From Roseovarius salinarum (GTDB lineage: Bacteria; Pseudomonadota; Alphaproteobacteria; Rhodobacterales; Rhodobacteraceae), in assembly GCF_002834145.1 (NCBI RefSeq), contig NZ_PHNT01000018.1:1-60457 (forward strand): DNA of 60,457 nucleotides, in the 5' to 3' direction. Below the pieces are notes generated by a model. The model was not told the origin of the DNA. It searched no databases and saw nothing but the letters and a program-made list of their open reading frames with translations. Position numbers and translations under genes: made by a program. Shown here piece by piece: positions 19,169 through 27,048 of the stretch (position 1 is its first letter; each line of letters starts with the position of its first letter).

Positions 19169-20050
19169 TCAGTCCACCCGCAGCGACGACGCGCGGTTGT
19201 TCAGCCCCGGACCAAGCCGCCATGTGTCGGCGGTGAGCGTCCGGCAGAAGGCGCGCATGTAAGTGTCGGTACACAGCCGCACCCGCGCGCCGCCGCGCAA
19301 CCGTACCGAGGTGATCCGATCGTCCGCGCGCGGCGGCAGAACGTTGACCGTGCCTTCCCGCCGGCAGAAGTATTCCCCGCTATAGCCGGGCCCGTCGTAG
19401 AAACACGCCTGCCGGAATTCGGGCAGGCTGCCGGTGTAGACCCGCAGCGAGGAGACGTTGTTGTTCAGGAACGGACCGAGGCGCGCCTCGCTCGTGGTCA
19501 GGTCACGGCAGAAGGCGCCCATGTGCCGGTCGGCGCACAGCCGCACCCTGGCATCGCCGAACAGCCGCACCGAGGTGATCCTGTCGTTCTTGCGCGGGCC
19601 CAGAACGTTTTGCGTTCCCACGCCGCGGCAGTAGTGTTCACCGGTGTAGTCTGGCCCGTCGTAGAAACACGCGCGGTCGCGGCCGGGTCCGGGGAACCGC
19701 CGGTCGCCGCAGGTGATCGAAAAACGCGGCCCGTCGGGGCCGATGACAAGCTGGAAACTGCAGTCGTCCCCCGGCAGCGGGATGCCCGGCGCCGCCGTCA
19801 GGTAGCGCGCGGACACCCATCCGTCCGGTCCGGGATGTTGGACAAAGCACCACCCGCTGGCGCGACAATCCTGCATGTCGACGACTTCGCCGGCACGAAG
19901 CGTGTCGATCACGCTGTATTCCGTGCCCGGCCCCGCGCGAACGTTCAGCGCGACGGTGGCACGCGCCTCGGTCGCCGCGGCGCTGCCGGCGAACCACAAG
20001 GTCGCCAGCAGCGCGACCACGACAGCGGCGGCGAGTTTCGGAAGGGTCAT
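19169..20050 (-). CDS. Exported SH3 protein with two beta/gamma-crystallin-like repeats
   Basis: The 293-residue protein has a signal peptide (to about residue 26) and a bacterial SH3 domain at about residues 30-86 (LNVRAGPGTEYSVIDTLRAG). Two tandem copies of an 80-residue unit follow, at about 127-204 and 215-293. Each unit starts CFYDGP-x-Y-[ST]-GE, continues with NDRITSVR or DDRITSVR, and ends NN-x3-SSLRV; this is the peptidase-inhibitor/beta-gamma-crystallin style fold. Cys residues recur at matching places and probably form disulfides. It probably acts in the periplasm or outside the cell. Calcium binding or inhibitor activity is possible but unproven. Confidence 0.8.
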   Translation of the reverse strand: MTLPKLAAAVVVALLATLWFAGSAAATEARATVALNVRAGPGTEYSVIDTLRAGEVVDMQDCRASGWCFVQHPGPDGWVSARYLTAAPGIPLPGDDCSFQLVIGPDGPRFSITCGDRRFPGPGRDRACFYDGPDYTGEHYCRGVGTQNVLGPRKNDRITSVRLFGDARVRLCADRHMGAFCRDLTTSEARLGPFLNNNVSSLRVYTGSLPEFRQACFYDGPGYSGEYFCRREGTVNVLPPRADDRITSVRLRGGARVRLCTDTYMRAFCRTLTADTWRLGPGLNNRASSLRVD

Positions 20051-20113
20051 CCTGATCTCCTTCGGACCGTCCCGGCCGCGCCCGCGGCGTCACCGGCGAA
20101 CCGGCGGGCCGCG

Positions 20114-20533
20114 TCAGTTCTCTTGAAGCGTGGACAGGTATTCGACCAGCGCGAGGATGCGCGTCTCGACGTAGGCCCTGTTCTTCGACCCTAGGTGCAG
20201 CGGGCCGAATTCCTGAATTGCACGACCGGTATAACGTTGCCCCCATGCGGGCATCTCCGAGGTCCCGTGGGGACCCACGTCGACCGAGTTGCGGATCACG
20301 TCACGCACCCGCTCGACGGGAAAGACACCGCCGTTTTCCTTTTGAAGCATGCGCAAATCGGGCGGCGCGGTGGTCATGAAGGCCGCCATCACGCCGTTGC
20401 CGTCGCCGGCCTCGCCGTGGCACTGGGCGCAGCTGTTCATGTATTCCGCCTCTCCGAGCGTGACCTCCTCGGCACTGGCGCTGCCGGCGGCAACGGCCAC
20501 GGCCGCCACGGCGGCAATCGGCTTGATGACCAT
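20114..20533 (-). CDS. Class I cytochrome c, periplasmic
   Basis: The 139-residue protein has a signal peptide (cleaved near SASA, residue 20) and a single haem site CAQCH at about residues 35-39. The likely distal Met ligand is in SEMPAWG. It is a soluble electron carrier. No oxidase or dehydrogenase gene adjoins it, so its partner is not shown. It lies 63 bases beyond the start of the crystallin-repeat gene, on the same strand. Confidence 0.85.
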   Translation of the reverse strand: MVIKPIAAVAAVAVAAGSASAEEVTLGEAEYMNSCAQCHGEAGDGNGVMAAFMTTAPPDLRMLQKENGGVFPVERVRDVIRNSVDVGPHGTSEMPAWGQRYTGRAIQEFGPLHLGSKNRAYVETRILALVEYLSTLQEN

Positions 20534-20635
20534 TTCGTCCCTCCCTCAGGTGTATGCACGGACCAAGGGTACGCGGCATTCCCGGCCCCGGGCATTAACC
20601 CGGATCAAGGAAGGGACGTATCGCGTCCGCACGCC

Positions 20636-20977
20636 TCAGCCCGTTTCGGCGAGCGCGTCGTAGCAGGCGAGGGCCTTGGCGGCGTACATCATCGACGGCC
20701 CCCCGCCCATCTGGATCGTCATGCCCAGGACCTCGGCAACCTCTTCGCGCGTGGCACCGCATTTGATCAGCGTCTCGACGTGGAACATGATGCAGGCCTC
20801 GCACTTGGTGGCCACCGCGATCCCCAGCGCCACGTATTCCTTGGCCTTGTAATCGACGGCGCCGGCGTCCTTCACCGTCTTGCCCAGCGCGCCGAAGGCG
20901 CGGGTCGTTTCCGGCAAGGCAGTGTTGAGGTTGCGCACCTCCGACTTCGTGTCGGCGAATTTCTCGGTCCAGTCCAT
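20636..20977 (-). CDS. Carboxymuconolactone decarboxylase/AhpD-like protein
   Basis: This 113-residue protein has the CMD/AhpD core CEACIMFHVETLIKCGAT, with a Cys-x2-Cys-like pair (Cys, Ile/Met spacing) and the downstream His typical of the alkylhydroperoxidase-like fold. It ends with the GGGPSMMYAAKALACYDAL helix. Members reduce peroxides or act as small redox proteins; the precise substrate is not visible. It lies 76 bases downstream of the DUF938 gene and could belong to the same transcript. Confidence 0.8.
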   Translation of the reverse strand: MDWTEKFADTKSEVRNLNTALPETTRAFGALGKTVKDAGAVDYKAKEYVALGIAVATKCEACIMFHVETLIKCGATREEVAEVLGMTIQMGGGPSMMYAAKALACYDALAETG

Positions 20978-21052
20978 GCGGGCATCCTTTCGCGATTGCT
21001 TGGCTATCGCCCGCCTCAGAGCATGCCGCGCCGCCCCGGTCCTTGATTTCGA

Positions 21053-21712
21053 TCAGCCGGGCCGCCGGGCCACGATGGACAGATTGTTGGCTGGCATTTC
21101 CACCACGTCCACCAGCACCAGCCCCGCCTCGTGAACCCAGTCCACCACGTCGAAATCATCCTTGTAGCCGATCCCGGGGTCCTGCGCGCGCAGGCTGGCG
21201 TCGAAACGCGCATCGCCGTCCGAGGTGGCCTCGCCGTCGCGAAGGAAGGGGCCATAGACGATGAACCGCCCCCCGGGCGCCAGCGCCTGCGCGGCCTCGG
21301 CCACGATGGTGCGCGCCTCCGCCTCGCCGATCAGGTGGAACAGGTTGACCAGAAGCACCAGGGCCTGGCCCGCGTGCGCCGCCCCCCAGCCGGGGGCGGT
21401 GGCATCAAGGTGGATCGCCGGATGCAGGTTCGGCAGGCCGTCCCGCGCCGCCCAGGCGTCGATGCTGGCGCGGCGCTCGGCATCCACCTCGCTGGGCTGC
21501 CAGTCGAGATCGGGCAGCGCACGCGCGAAGGCCACCGCGTGCTGACCCGTGCCGCTGGCCAGTTCCAGCGCGCGGCCCGTGGCGGGTGCGTGATGACGCA
21601 ACAACGCTGTAAGCGGGCCGGCGTTGCGCTCCGCCGAGGGCGCGTGCAGGCGCCCGTCGTCTCCGGGCTTCGCGACGGAGGCGGAATCGGGCAGGTTCAG
21701 GCGTCGGGACAT
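21053..21712 (-). CDS. DUF938 family SAM-dependent methyltransferase
   Basis: This 219-residue cytoplasmic protein has the family opening (HAPSAERNAGPLTALLRHH) and the SAM-binding motif ALELASGTGQHAVAFARALP. It also shows VLLVNLFHLIGEAEARTIV and the terminal NNLSIVARR. DUF938 proteins are predicted methyltransferases of unknown substrate. Its start overlaps the stop of the FAD oxidoreductase gene by one base (TGATG), and that gene overlaps the aldo/keto reductase gene, so the three are coupled. Confidence 0.88.
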   Translation of the reverse strand: MSRRLNLPDSASVAKPGDDGRLHAPSAERNAGPLTALLRHHAPATGRALELASGTGQHAVAFARALPDLDWQPSEVDAERRASIDAWAARDGLPNLHPAIHLDATAPGWGAAHAGQALVLLVNLFHLIGEAEARTIVAEAAQALAPGGRFIVYGPFLRDGEATSDGDARFDASLRAQDPGIGYKDDFDVVDWVHEAGLVLVDVVEMPANNLSIVARRPG

Positions 21713-22788
21713 CAGGCAAACCTTTTTGGGTCGAGGGCGGCGACGGCATCAGCGTCCATCTCCGGCGCGCGCCCGGTGACAAGATCCGCGGCCAGCCGGC
21801 TGGCCGCCGGCGCGGTCTGGAAACCGTAGCCCCCCTGCCCCGCGCACCAGAAGAACTGCGGCATCTCCGGGTCGCAGCCGATCACAAGCGCCCCGTCGGG
21901 CGAAAACGTGCGCAGGCCCGCCCAGTCGGCCAGCGGGCGCGTGACGGGTTCGGTCACCATCGCCTCGTAGCGCGCCAGACCCTCGGCCAGCACCATGTCG
22001 TCGGCCCAGGCATCGTGCGGTTCGGCCGGGTCGGCATCGGCGGGCGACACCAGCAACGCGCCGGCATCGGGCTTGCAATACCACGATTCGGCCACGCCGA
22101 GGGTCATCGGCCAGCCGCTGACGTCATGCCCGCCCGGCGCCCTCAGGCGCGCCATCGAGCGTCGCCTGGGCGTGAAGCCCAACGGCGCCACGCCCGCCAT
22201 CTCCGCGATACGGTCCACCCATGCACCGGCCGCGTTCACCACCACGTCGGCCTCATGCGCGCCCTGCGGCGTGTCCACCCGCCAGCGACCGCCCGTGCGC
22301 GAAATCGCGGTCACCGGGGCCGACAGCTGCACCGCGCCGCCGTGCGCGCGCAACGAACGCGCGAAATCCTGGATCATGCGGTCGGTGTCCACGTCCCAGG
22401 CCTCTTCGTGAAAGGCAGCCGCCCCGAGTTTGTCCGGGTCCAGTATCGGCAGCCGCTCGATGGCCTCGGCCGGCGTGATCGCGCGGAGCTGCAGCGCCGC
22501 CATGTCGGCGGCCAGCGCCGCCTCGTCGCCCGTGCGCGCCACCACCATGAACCCGCGGGGCGTCAGGTAACCGCCGTTGGCCGCGTGATGGTAGGCGGCG
22601 CTGGCGCGCGACAGCGCCACGGTGGACGGCAGGCCGTAGTTGGCCTCGAACAGCGCGGCCGACCGGCCGGACGCGTGAAACCCCAGCGCCGCCTCGGCCT
22701 CGAGCAACGTGACGCGGGCGTCGGGCGCCAACCGCGCCGCCGCCGAGATCCCGGCGATCCCGCCGCCGATGACGATGACGTCGCTCAT
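21712..22788 (-). CDS. FAD-dependent amine/hydroxy-acid oxidoreductase (DAO family)
   Basis: The 358-residue protein starts with the dinucleotide motif VIVIGGGIAGISAAARL and ends with the DAO-type signature FFWCAGQGGYGFQTAPA. The middle part carries the substrate domain (PRRRSMARLRAPG). Relatives oxidise glycine, sarcosine, D-amino acids or 2-hydroxy acids. No covalent flavin motif stands out. The stop overlaps the DUF938 start, and its own start overlaps the aldo/keto reductase stop (ATGA). The substrate remains open. Confidence 0.85.
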   Translation of the reverse strand: MSDVIVIGGGIAGISAAARLAPDARVTLLEAEAALGFHASGRSAALFEANYGLPSTVALSRASAAYHHAANGGYLTPRGFMVVARTGDEAALAADMAALQLRAITPAEAIERLPILDPDKLGAAAFHEEAWDVDTDRMIQDFARSLRAHGGAVQLSAPVTAISRTGGRWRVDTPQGAHEADVVVNAAGAWVDRIAEMAGVAPLGFTPRRRSMARLRAPGGHDVSGWPMTLGVAESWYCKPDAGALLVSPADADPAEPHDAWADDMVLAEGLARYEAMVTEPVTRPLADWAGLRTFSPDGALVIGCDPEMPQFFWCAGQGGYGFQTAPAASRLAADLVTGRAPEMDADAVAALDPKRFA

Positions 22789-23726
22789 GCTTCCTCCAGC
22801 CGGTCGGTCGCGGGCGGCGGCGCCGGCGTCAACGCCGACAGCCGCGCGTAAAGGGTGTCGTCCATCGCGAAATCCGCAGCGGCCAGCGACGGCGCAAGCT
22901 GCTCGGCCGACCGCGCCGAGAGGATCGGCGCCGGACGCGCAGGGTGCCGGGCCACCCAGGCGGCGGCCAGGGTCGCCGCCCGCGTTCCCACGTCCCCGGC
23001 GATCCCCGCCAGCTTCCCGGCCGCCTCGTGCATCCAGCCGGGGCCGTAGCGCGCGGCATATCGCGTGTCCTCGGTCAGACGCCCCGCCTCGCCGCGCGCG
23101 TATTTGCCCGTCAGCAGCCCCCCCGCCAGCGGCGAATACGGCGCAACGGCCAGCCCCTCGGACCGGGCCATCGGCAGGATTTCCACCTCGGCCTGGCGCT
23201 TGACGAGGTTGTACATCGGCTGGGCGACCGCCAGCGGCAGGCCGACCTCGCGCGCGAGCCCAAGCGCCTTCATCGCCTGCCAGGCCGCGAAATTCGACAC
23301 GCCCGCGTAGCGGATGCGCCCCGCCACGTGCAATTCGGCGAGCGCCTCGACGGACTCGCGCAGCGGCGTCCCGGGGTCGAACCGATGCAGGTACAGGATG
23401 TCGACCACGTCCATGTCCAGCCGCCGGCGCGACTCGTCGAACTGCGCCAGCAGGTTCTCACGGCCCGCGCCGCCGGTGTAGCCCGCCTTCGTCGCGACGA
23501 TCAGCCCCGCGCGATGCGGCGCCGCGAACCGGCCCAACAGACGCTCCGCCGCGCCGTCGTTGTAGACATGGGCGGTGTCGAAATGATTGATCCCCGCCGC
23601 CAGGCAGGCCTCGAACATCTCGCGGCTGGCCGCCGCGTCGGCCCGGCCGCCGAACTGCATCGTGCCGAAGGCGAAGCGGCTCATCTGTGTGCCGTCGGGG
23701 CTGAGGACGTTCCGGCTCATGACCAC
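22785..23726 (-). CDS. Aldo/keto reductase
   Basis: The 313-residue NAD(P)H-dependent reductase has the catalytic tetrad in recognisable motifs: Asp and Tyr in FDTAHVYNDG, Lys in VATKAGY, and His in ILYLHRFDP. The substrate carbonyl is unknown. Two in-frame starts are possible (23726, giving MVMSRN; 23720, giving MSRN); neither has a strong ribosome site. It is the first gene of a coupled set with the FAD oxidoreductase and DUF938 genes. Confidence 0.88.
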   Translation of the reverse strand: MVMSRNVLSPDGTQMSRFAFGTMQFGGRADAAASREMFEACLAAGINHFDTAHVYNDGAAERLLGRFAAPHRAGLIVATKAGYTGGAGRENLLAQFDESRRRLDMDVVDILYLHRFDPGTPLRESVEALAELHVAGRIRYAGVSNFAAWQAMKALGLAREVGLPLAVAQPMYNLVKRQAEVEILPMARSEGLAVAPYSPLAGGLLTGKYARGEAGRLTEDTRYAARYGPGWMHEAAGKLAGIAGDVGTRAATLAAAWVARHPARPAPILSARSAEQLAPSLAAADFAMDDTLYARLSALTPAPPPATDRLEEA

Positions 23727-23785
23727 ATGATTGGCACGCCCCGCCCCCGGGTTAAAGCCCCCGGCATGCCGAAACGCCCGCCGGC

Positions 23786-23816
23786 TTCACCTTGGCCGAA
23801 ATACTCCCGCCGGAGG
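23786..23816 (+). repeat. Partial copy of the Rhodobacterales-type intergenic repeat
   Basis: TTCACCTTGGCCGAAATACT and the next bases match the first third of the fuller copies at 28171-28230 and 56360-56417, with two changes in the CATCTTGCCC portion. The hairpin portion that follows in the other copies is not preserved here. It lies upstream of the aldo/keto reductase gene, at the edge of the decayed region. Confidence 0.6.
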
Positions 23817-23902
23817 CGCCCCGAGGACGCGGCCGCAGGCCGTGGACGAGACATGATGCGCGCGCGGCACGCGCGCTCCGCCGGGTCGGGCCCGCCGCGC
23901 GG

Positions 23903-24300
23903 TCAGGCGCGCGGCCCGGGCAGGAAGAGATGCCGGGTGCAATGGCGGTAAAGCATGATCTGCGCGGGCAGGATCCGGCTTTCGCCGGTGGCGCGTCCCG
24001 GCACCAGCGCGCCCTCGATGACGGTCGAGGCCATGTCGGCCTGCGCCTCCGGGTCGACGTCGCTTTTCGGCGGGAAGCAGGTGCGGATCTCGCCGGGAAT
24101 CGCACCGAACCGGCGGCGCCACAGCCGGACGATCTCGTGGTTGAGCGCACGCACGCCCCGGTCGAACAGCCGCTCCGGGTAACAATAAGTGGCCACAAGT
24201 GGCCACGAGGCAACCGGGATGCCCGCCGGGCAGCTCCGCCATGGTCTCGGCAAGCAGCTTGAGCACGATCAGGGAACCGTGCACCGGATCTTCCGAAAGC
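23903..24300 (-). pseudogene. TetR-type regulator remnant, frameshifted and N-terminally truncated
   Basis: The C-terminal part of a TetR-family repressor is readable on the minus strand. EDPVHGSLIVLKLLAETMAE, then LPGGHPGCLVAT, lie in one frame (about 24300 to 24207). YCYPERLFDRGVRALNHEIV and the rest, down to HLFLPGPRA, lie in the next frame (ending 23903). The break falls exactly on a 10-bp tandem duplication (24187-24206). Removing one copy joins the halves as HPGCLVATYCYPERLFD. The N-terminal DNA-binding helix-turn-helix is missing; unrelated sequence takes its place beyond about 24300. The gene cannot make a working repressor as it stands. Confidence 0.75.
24187..24206. repeat. 10-bp tandem duplication causing a frameshift
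   Basis: AAGTGGCCAC occurs twice in direct succession (24187-24196 and 24197-24206). Ten bases shift the minus-strand frame of the TetR remnant by one. It looks like a recent slippage or repair event. Confidence 0.9.
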
Positions 24301-24380
24301 TGTCGCCCGCGGGCGGACCGCTGCGGCCGTCTGCGGGCCACGCCCAAGCTACCGCACAGAAGGGTCGACATGCGACCGCA

Positions 24381-24546
24381 GCTGCAGGCCAACCGTTCCT
24401 GATGGGCGGCGGTATCGAGACGACACCGGTATTCCTCCAGGGCGTGGAGTTGCGCGATTTCGCGGCTTTCGAACTGTTCGAAACGGCCGAGGGGCGCATG
24501 CGGCTCGACGCCTGCTACCCGGTGCATGCCGGCGCTGAGCGTTTTA
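24381..24546 (+). pseudogene. Homocysteine S-methyltransferase fragment (N-terminal)
   Basis: About 50 codons read GQPFLMGGGIETTPVFLQGV, then ELRDFAAFELFETAEGRMRL and DACYPVHAGAERF. This closely follows the N-terminus of homocysteine S-methyltransferase-family enzymes (xDGGxETxLIFxxGxDLPxFAAF...). The match stops near 24540 and nothing of the remaining barrel or the zinc-binding Cys motifs follows. No in-frame start with a ribosome site is present. It is a truncated remnant that abuts the broken TetR gene on the opposite strand. Confidence 0.7.
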
Positions 24547-24970
24547 GGCGGCCGTTGCGGCACCGACACCCGCCGCATCGCGGCCATCGCGCGCATAGGA
24601 GGTTGAGCAAGGAGACGGATCACGCCAACCGGGATCGTGCTGGCCGCCCTGGGCACCGCGCCCGCAATTGCGCGCGATACCGCGAGGCCGGGGGCGGACG
24701 GCACCTCGTGCAGCCCGATCCCGCCACCCCCGAAGCCGACGTGCCCCACTGGCCGGGGCGGCGGGGCTTTCGCGCGCCCGCCCCTGGCAGAAATTCGTCC
24801 GCCCCGCCGATGCCCCCGCGCCGGAAGTGGCGACGGAATTCACCCTGCGCGAAGTGACGCCGAACGACGGATCACGGGGCCACCGCGCCCGCGTGCCGCG
24901 GCCACGGGGCGCAAAGCGCCAACATCGCCCACAGGTTACTGTCGCGCGCCCGGCGTTCAGGCAGACAAAT
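24547..24970. other. Decayed sequence upstream of the BMP gene terminator
   Basis: No intact gene is visible. A plus-strand frame near 24625-24690 looks like a leftover signal peptide (GIVLAALGTAPAIARD) after a good ribosome site (AAGGAGA) but lacks an ATG. Around 24826-24870 another frame reads VATEFTLREVTPNDGS. The pieces do not join into a recognisable protein. The stretch appears to be the remains of one or more genes. Confidence 0.4.
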
Positions 24971-24995
24971 GCCCCGGGCGTTGGCCGCCCGGGGC
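24971..24995 (-). terminator. Hairpin downstream of the BMP binding-protein gene
   Basis: GCCCCGGGCG (24971-24980) pairs perfectly with CGCCCGGGGC (24986-24995) around a 5-base loop. It lies 24 bases after the stop of the substrate-binding protein gene, the last of the ABC operon. On the minus strand it is followed by ATTTGTCT, a poor T run, so termination may be only partly intrinsic. Confidence 0.6.
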
Positions 24996-25019
24996 TGCAA
25001 CGTCGGCAGGCGGACGGCC

Positions 25020-26096
25020 TTATTGCGGGATGTCGGCCTCCAGCCCCTCGACGTAGAAATCCATGCCCAGAAGCGTCTCGTCCGAGGCCGTCTCGCCCTC
25101 GGCCAGCCACGCCGAGCCATCCTTCTTCTTCAGCGGTCCCGTGAAGGGGTGGTACTCTCCGCTGGCCATCGACTCCTTCAGCGCCAAGGCTTCCTGCTTC
25201 ACCTCGTCGGGAACGGCGTCGGTGATCTCGCCGATCTCGACCATCCCCTCGTCGATGCCGTGCCAGACCTGCTGGCTTTCCCAGGTGCCGTCCATCACCG
25301 CCTGCACCCGGTCGATGTAGTAAGGCGCCCAGTTGTCGATGATGGAACTCACGCGCGGGAACGGCTTGTACTCGGCCATGTCCGAGGCCTGCCCGAAGGT
25401 GACCACGTCGCCCGCCTTCTCGGCGGCCGCGTGCGGCGCGGTGGAATCGGTGTGCTGCAGGATCACGTCCGCGCCCTGCTCGATCAGCGCGGTGGCCGCG
25501 TCGGCCTCCTTGGCCGGGTCGAACCAAGTGTAGGCCCAGATGATCTTGAACTCCACGTCCGGGTTGGCCTCGCGCGCGTGGACGAAGGCCGAGTTTATGC
25601 CGCGGATGACTTCGGGAATCGGGTAGGAGGCGATGTAGCCGATGATGTCGGACTCGGTCATCTTGCCGGCGATATGGCCCTGCACCGCGCGGCCCTCGTA
25701 GAAGCGCGCGGAGTAGGTCGAGACGTTGGGCAGCGTCTTGTATCCGGTGGCGTGTTCGAACTTCACGTCCGGGAATTTCCTGGCCACCGTCAGCGTGGGT
25801 TCCATGAAGCCGAAGGAGGTCGTGAAGATCAGGTCGGCGCCCTGCAGCGCCATCTGCGTGATCGCGCGCTCGGCATCCGCGCCCTCGGGCACGCTTTCCT
25901 GGTAGACCGTCTCGACCTTGTCGCCGAAATGCTCCTCGACAGCCAGGCGGGCCTTGTCGTGTTCGTAGGTCCAGCCGCCGTCACCGATGGGCCCGACGTA
26001 GATGAAGCCCACCTTGGTGGGGTCGTCCTGTGCCGCGGCGGCGGTGGCAAGGCCGGTGGCCAGCCCCGCCGCGGCGAGCAATCCTTTGATGTTCAT
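25020..26096 (-). CDS. BMP-family ABC transporter substrate-binding protein
   Basis: This is a periplasmic receptor of 358 residues with a signal peptide ending near AAAAQ (residue 22) and no lipobox Cys. The mature protein has the BMP/PnrA (Med) fold, opening VGFIYVGPIGDGGWTYEHDK, with GADLIFTTSFGFMEP and VILQHTDSTAPH in the binding region. Family members bind purine nucleosides or related compounds. The start at 26096 precedes the signal peptide directly. Upstream on the same strand are two permease genes and an ATPase gene of the matching type, so the importer is complete. Confidence 0.9.
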   Translation of the reverse strand: MNIKGLLAAAGLATGLATAAAAQDDPTKVGFIYVGPIGDGGWTYEHDKARLAVEEHFGDKVETVYQESVPEGADAERAITQMALQGADLIFTTSFGFMEPTLTVARKFPDVKFEHATGYKTLPNVSTYSARFYEGRAVQGHIAGKMTESDIIGYIASYPIPEVIRGINSAFVHAREANPDVEFKIIWAYTWFDPAKEADAATALIEQGADVILQHTDSTAPHAAAEKAGDVVTFGQASDMAEYKPFPRVSSIIDNWAPYYIDRVQAVMDGTWESQQVWHGIDEGMVEIGEITDAVPDEVKQEALALKESMASGEYHPFTGPLKKKDGSAWLAEGETASDETLLGMDFYVEGLEADIPQ

Positions 26097-26127
26097 GGCA
26101 AGTCTCCCTGTTGACGTGAGTTCGGCC

Positions 26128-27048
26128 TCAGCCCGAGGCATGGAAGATGCGGCCCAGCGACGCCGGCGCACGGCTTCGGTCGGCCGACATGATGACCAGC
26201 ACGAGGATCGTGATCAAGTAGGGCGACATCGAAAGATACTCCACCGGGATCGCGATGCCCGCCGCCTGAAGGTTGAGCTGCAGCACCGTGACGCCCCCGA
26301 ACAGCCACGCCCCCAGCAGCACGCGCCCCGGCTTCCAGCTGGCGAAGACCACAAGCGCCAGCGCGATCCAGCCGGCGCCGGCGGTCATCCCTTCCGTCCA
26401 CTGCGGCACGCGCACGAGGCTGATATAGGCGCCGCCCAGCCCCGCGCAGGCCCCGCCGAACCCGATCGCGAGCAACCGCAGGCGCACCACCTTGTAGCCC
26501 AGCGCATGGGCGGCGTCGTGGTTCTCGCCGACCGCGCGCAGCACCAGCCCCGCGCGGGTGAATTTCAGCCATGCCCAGACGACGACGACCAGCGCGAGCC
26601 CGAGGTAGACCACCAGGTCGTGGCCGAAGACGACCCGGCCCAGCACGGGGATGTCGCCCAGCAGCGGGATGTCGAGCCGCGGCGTGGCGGGCGGTTTGAC
26701 GCCGACATAGCCCTGCCCCATCAGCGATGACAGCCCCAGCCCGAAGAGCGTCAGCGCCAGGCCGCTGGCGACCTGGTTGGCCAGTGCGAACTGCGTGAGC
26801 GCGGCAAAGAGCCCCGACAGGGCGGCGCCCCCGGCCGCGGCCGCGAGAAAGCCCAGCGCGGGCGACCCCGTCTCGACCGCCACGGCGAAGCCGCAGATCG
26901 CCCCGGTGATCATCATCCCCTCGACCCCGAGGTTGAGCACGCCGGCGCGTTCGACCACGAGTTCGCCGATGGCGGCGACCAGGATCGGGGTGGCCGCCAC
27001 GATCAGCGAGGCCAGCAACAGCACCGGGTTGATCGAGGAAAGGTCCAT
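26128..27048 (-). CDS. ABC transporter permease (BMP/nucleoside type), second
   Basis: This is an inner-membrane protein of 306 residues with about 8-9 hydrophobic segments. The motif ERAGVLNLGVEGMMITGA is the conserved cytoplasmic-loop sequence of this permease family (BPD_transp_2). Its start overlaps the stop of the first permease gene by one base (TGATG), showing translational coupling. Together the two permeases form the channel of the importer whose receptor gene follows 31 bases downstream. Confidence 0.9.
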   Translation of the reverse strand: MDLSSINPVLLLASLIVAATPILVAAIGELVVERAGVLNLGVEGMMITGAICGFAVAVETGSPALGFLAAAAGGAALSGLFAALTQFALANQVASGLALTLFGLGLSSLMGQGYVGVKPPATPRLDIPLLGDIPVLGRVVFGHDLVVYLGLALVVVVWAWLKFTRAGLVLRAVGENHDAAHALGYKVVRLRLLAIGFGGACAGLGGAYISLVRVPQWTEGMTAGAGWIALALVVFASWKPGRVLLGAWLFGGVTVLQLNLQAAGIAIPVEYLSMSPYLITILVLVIMSADRSRAPASLGRIFHASG

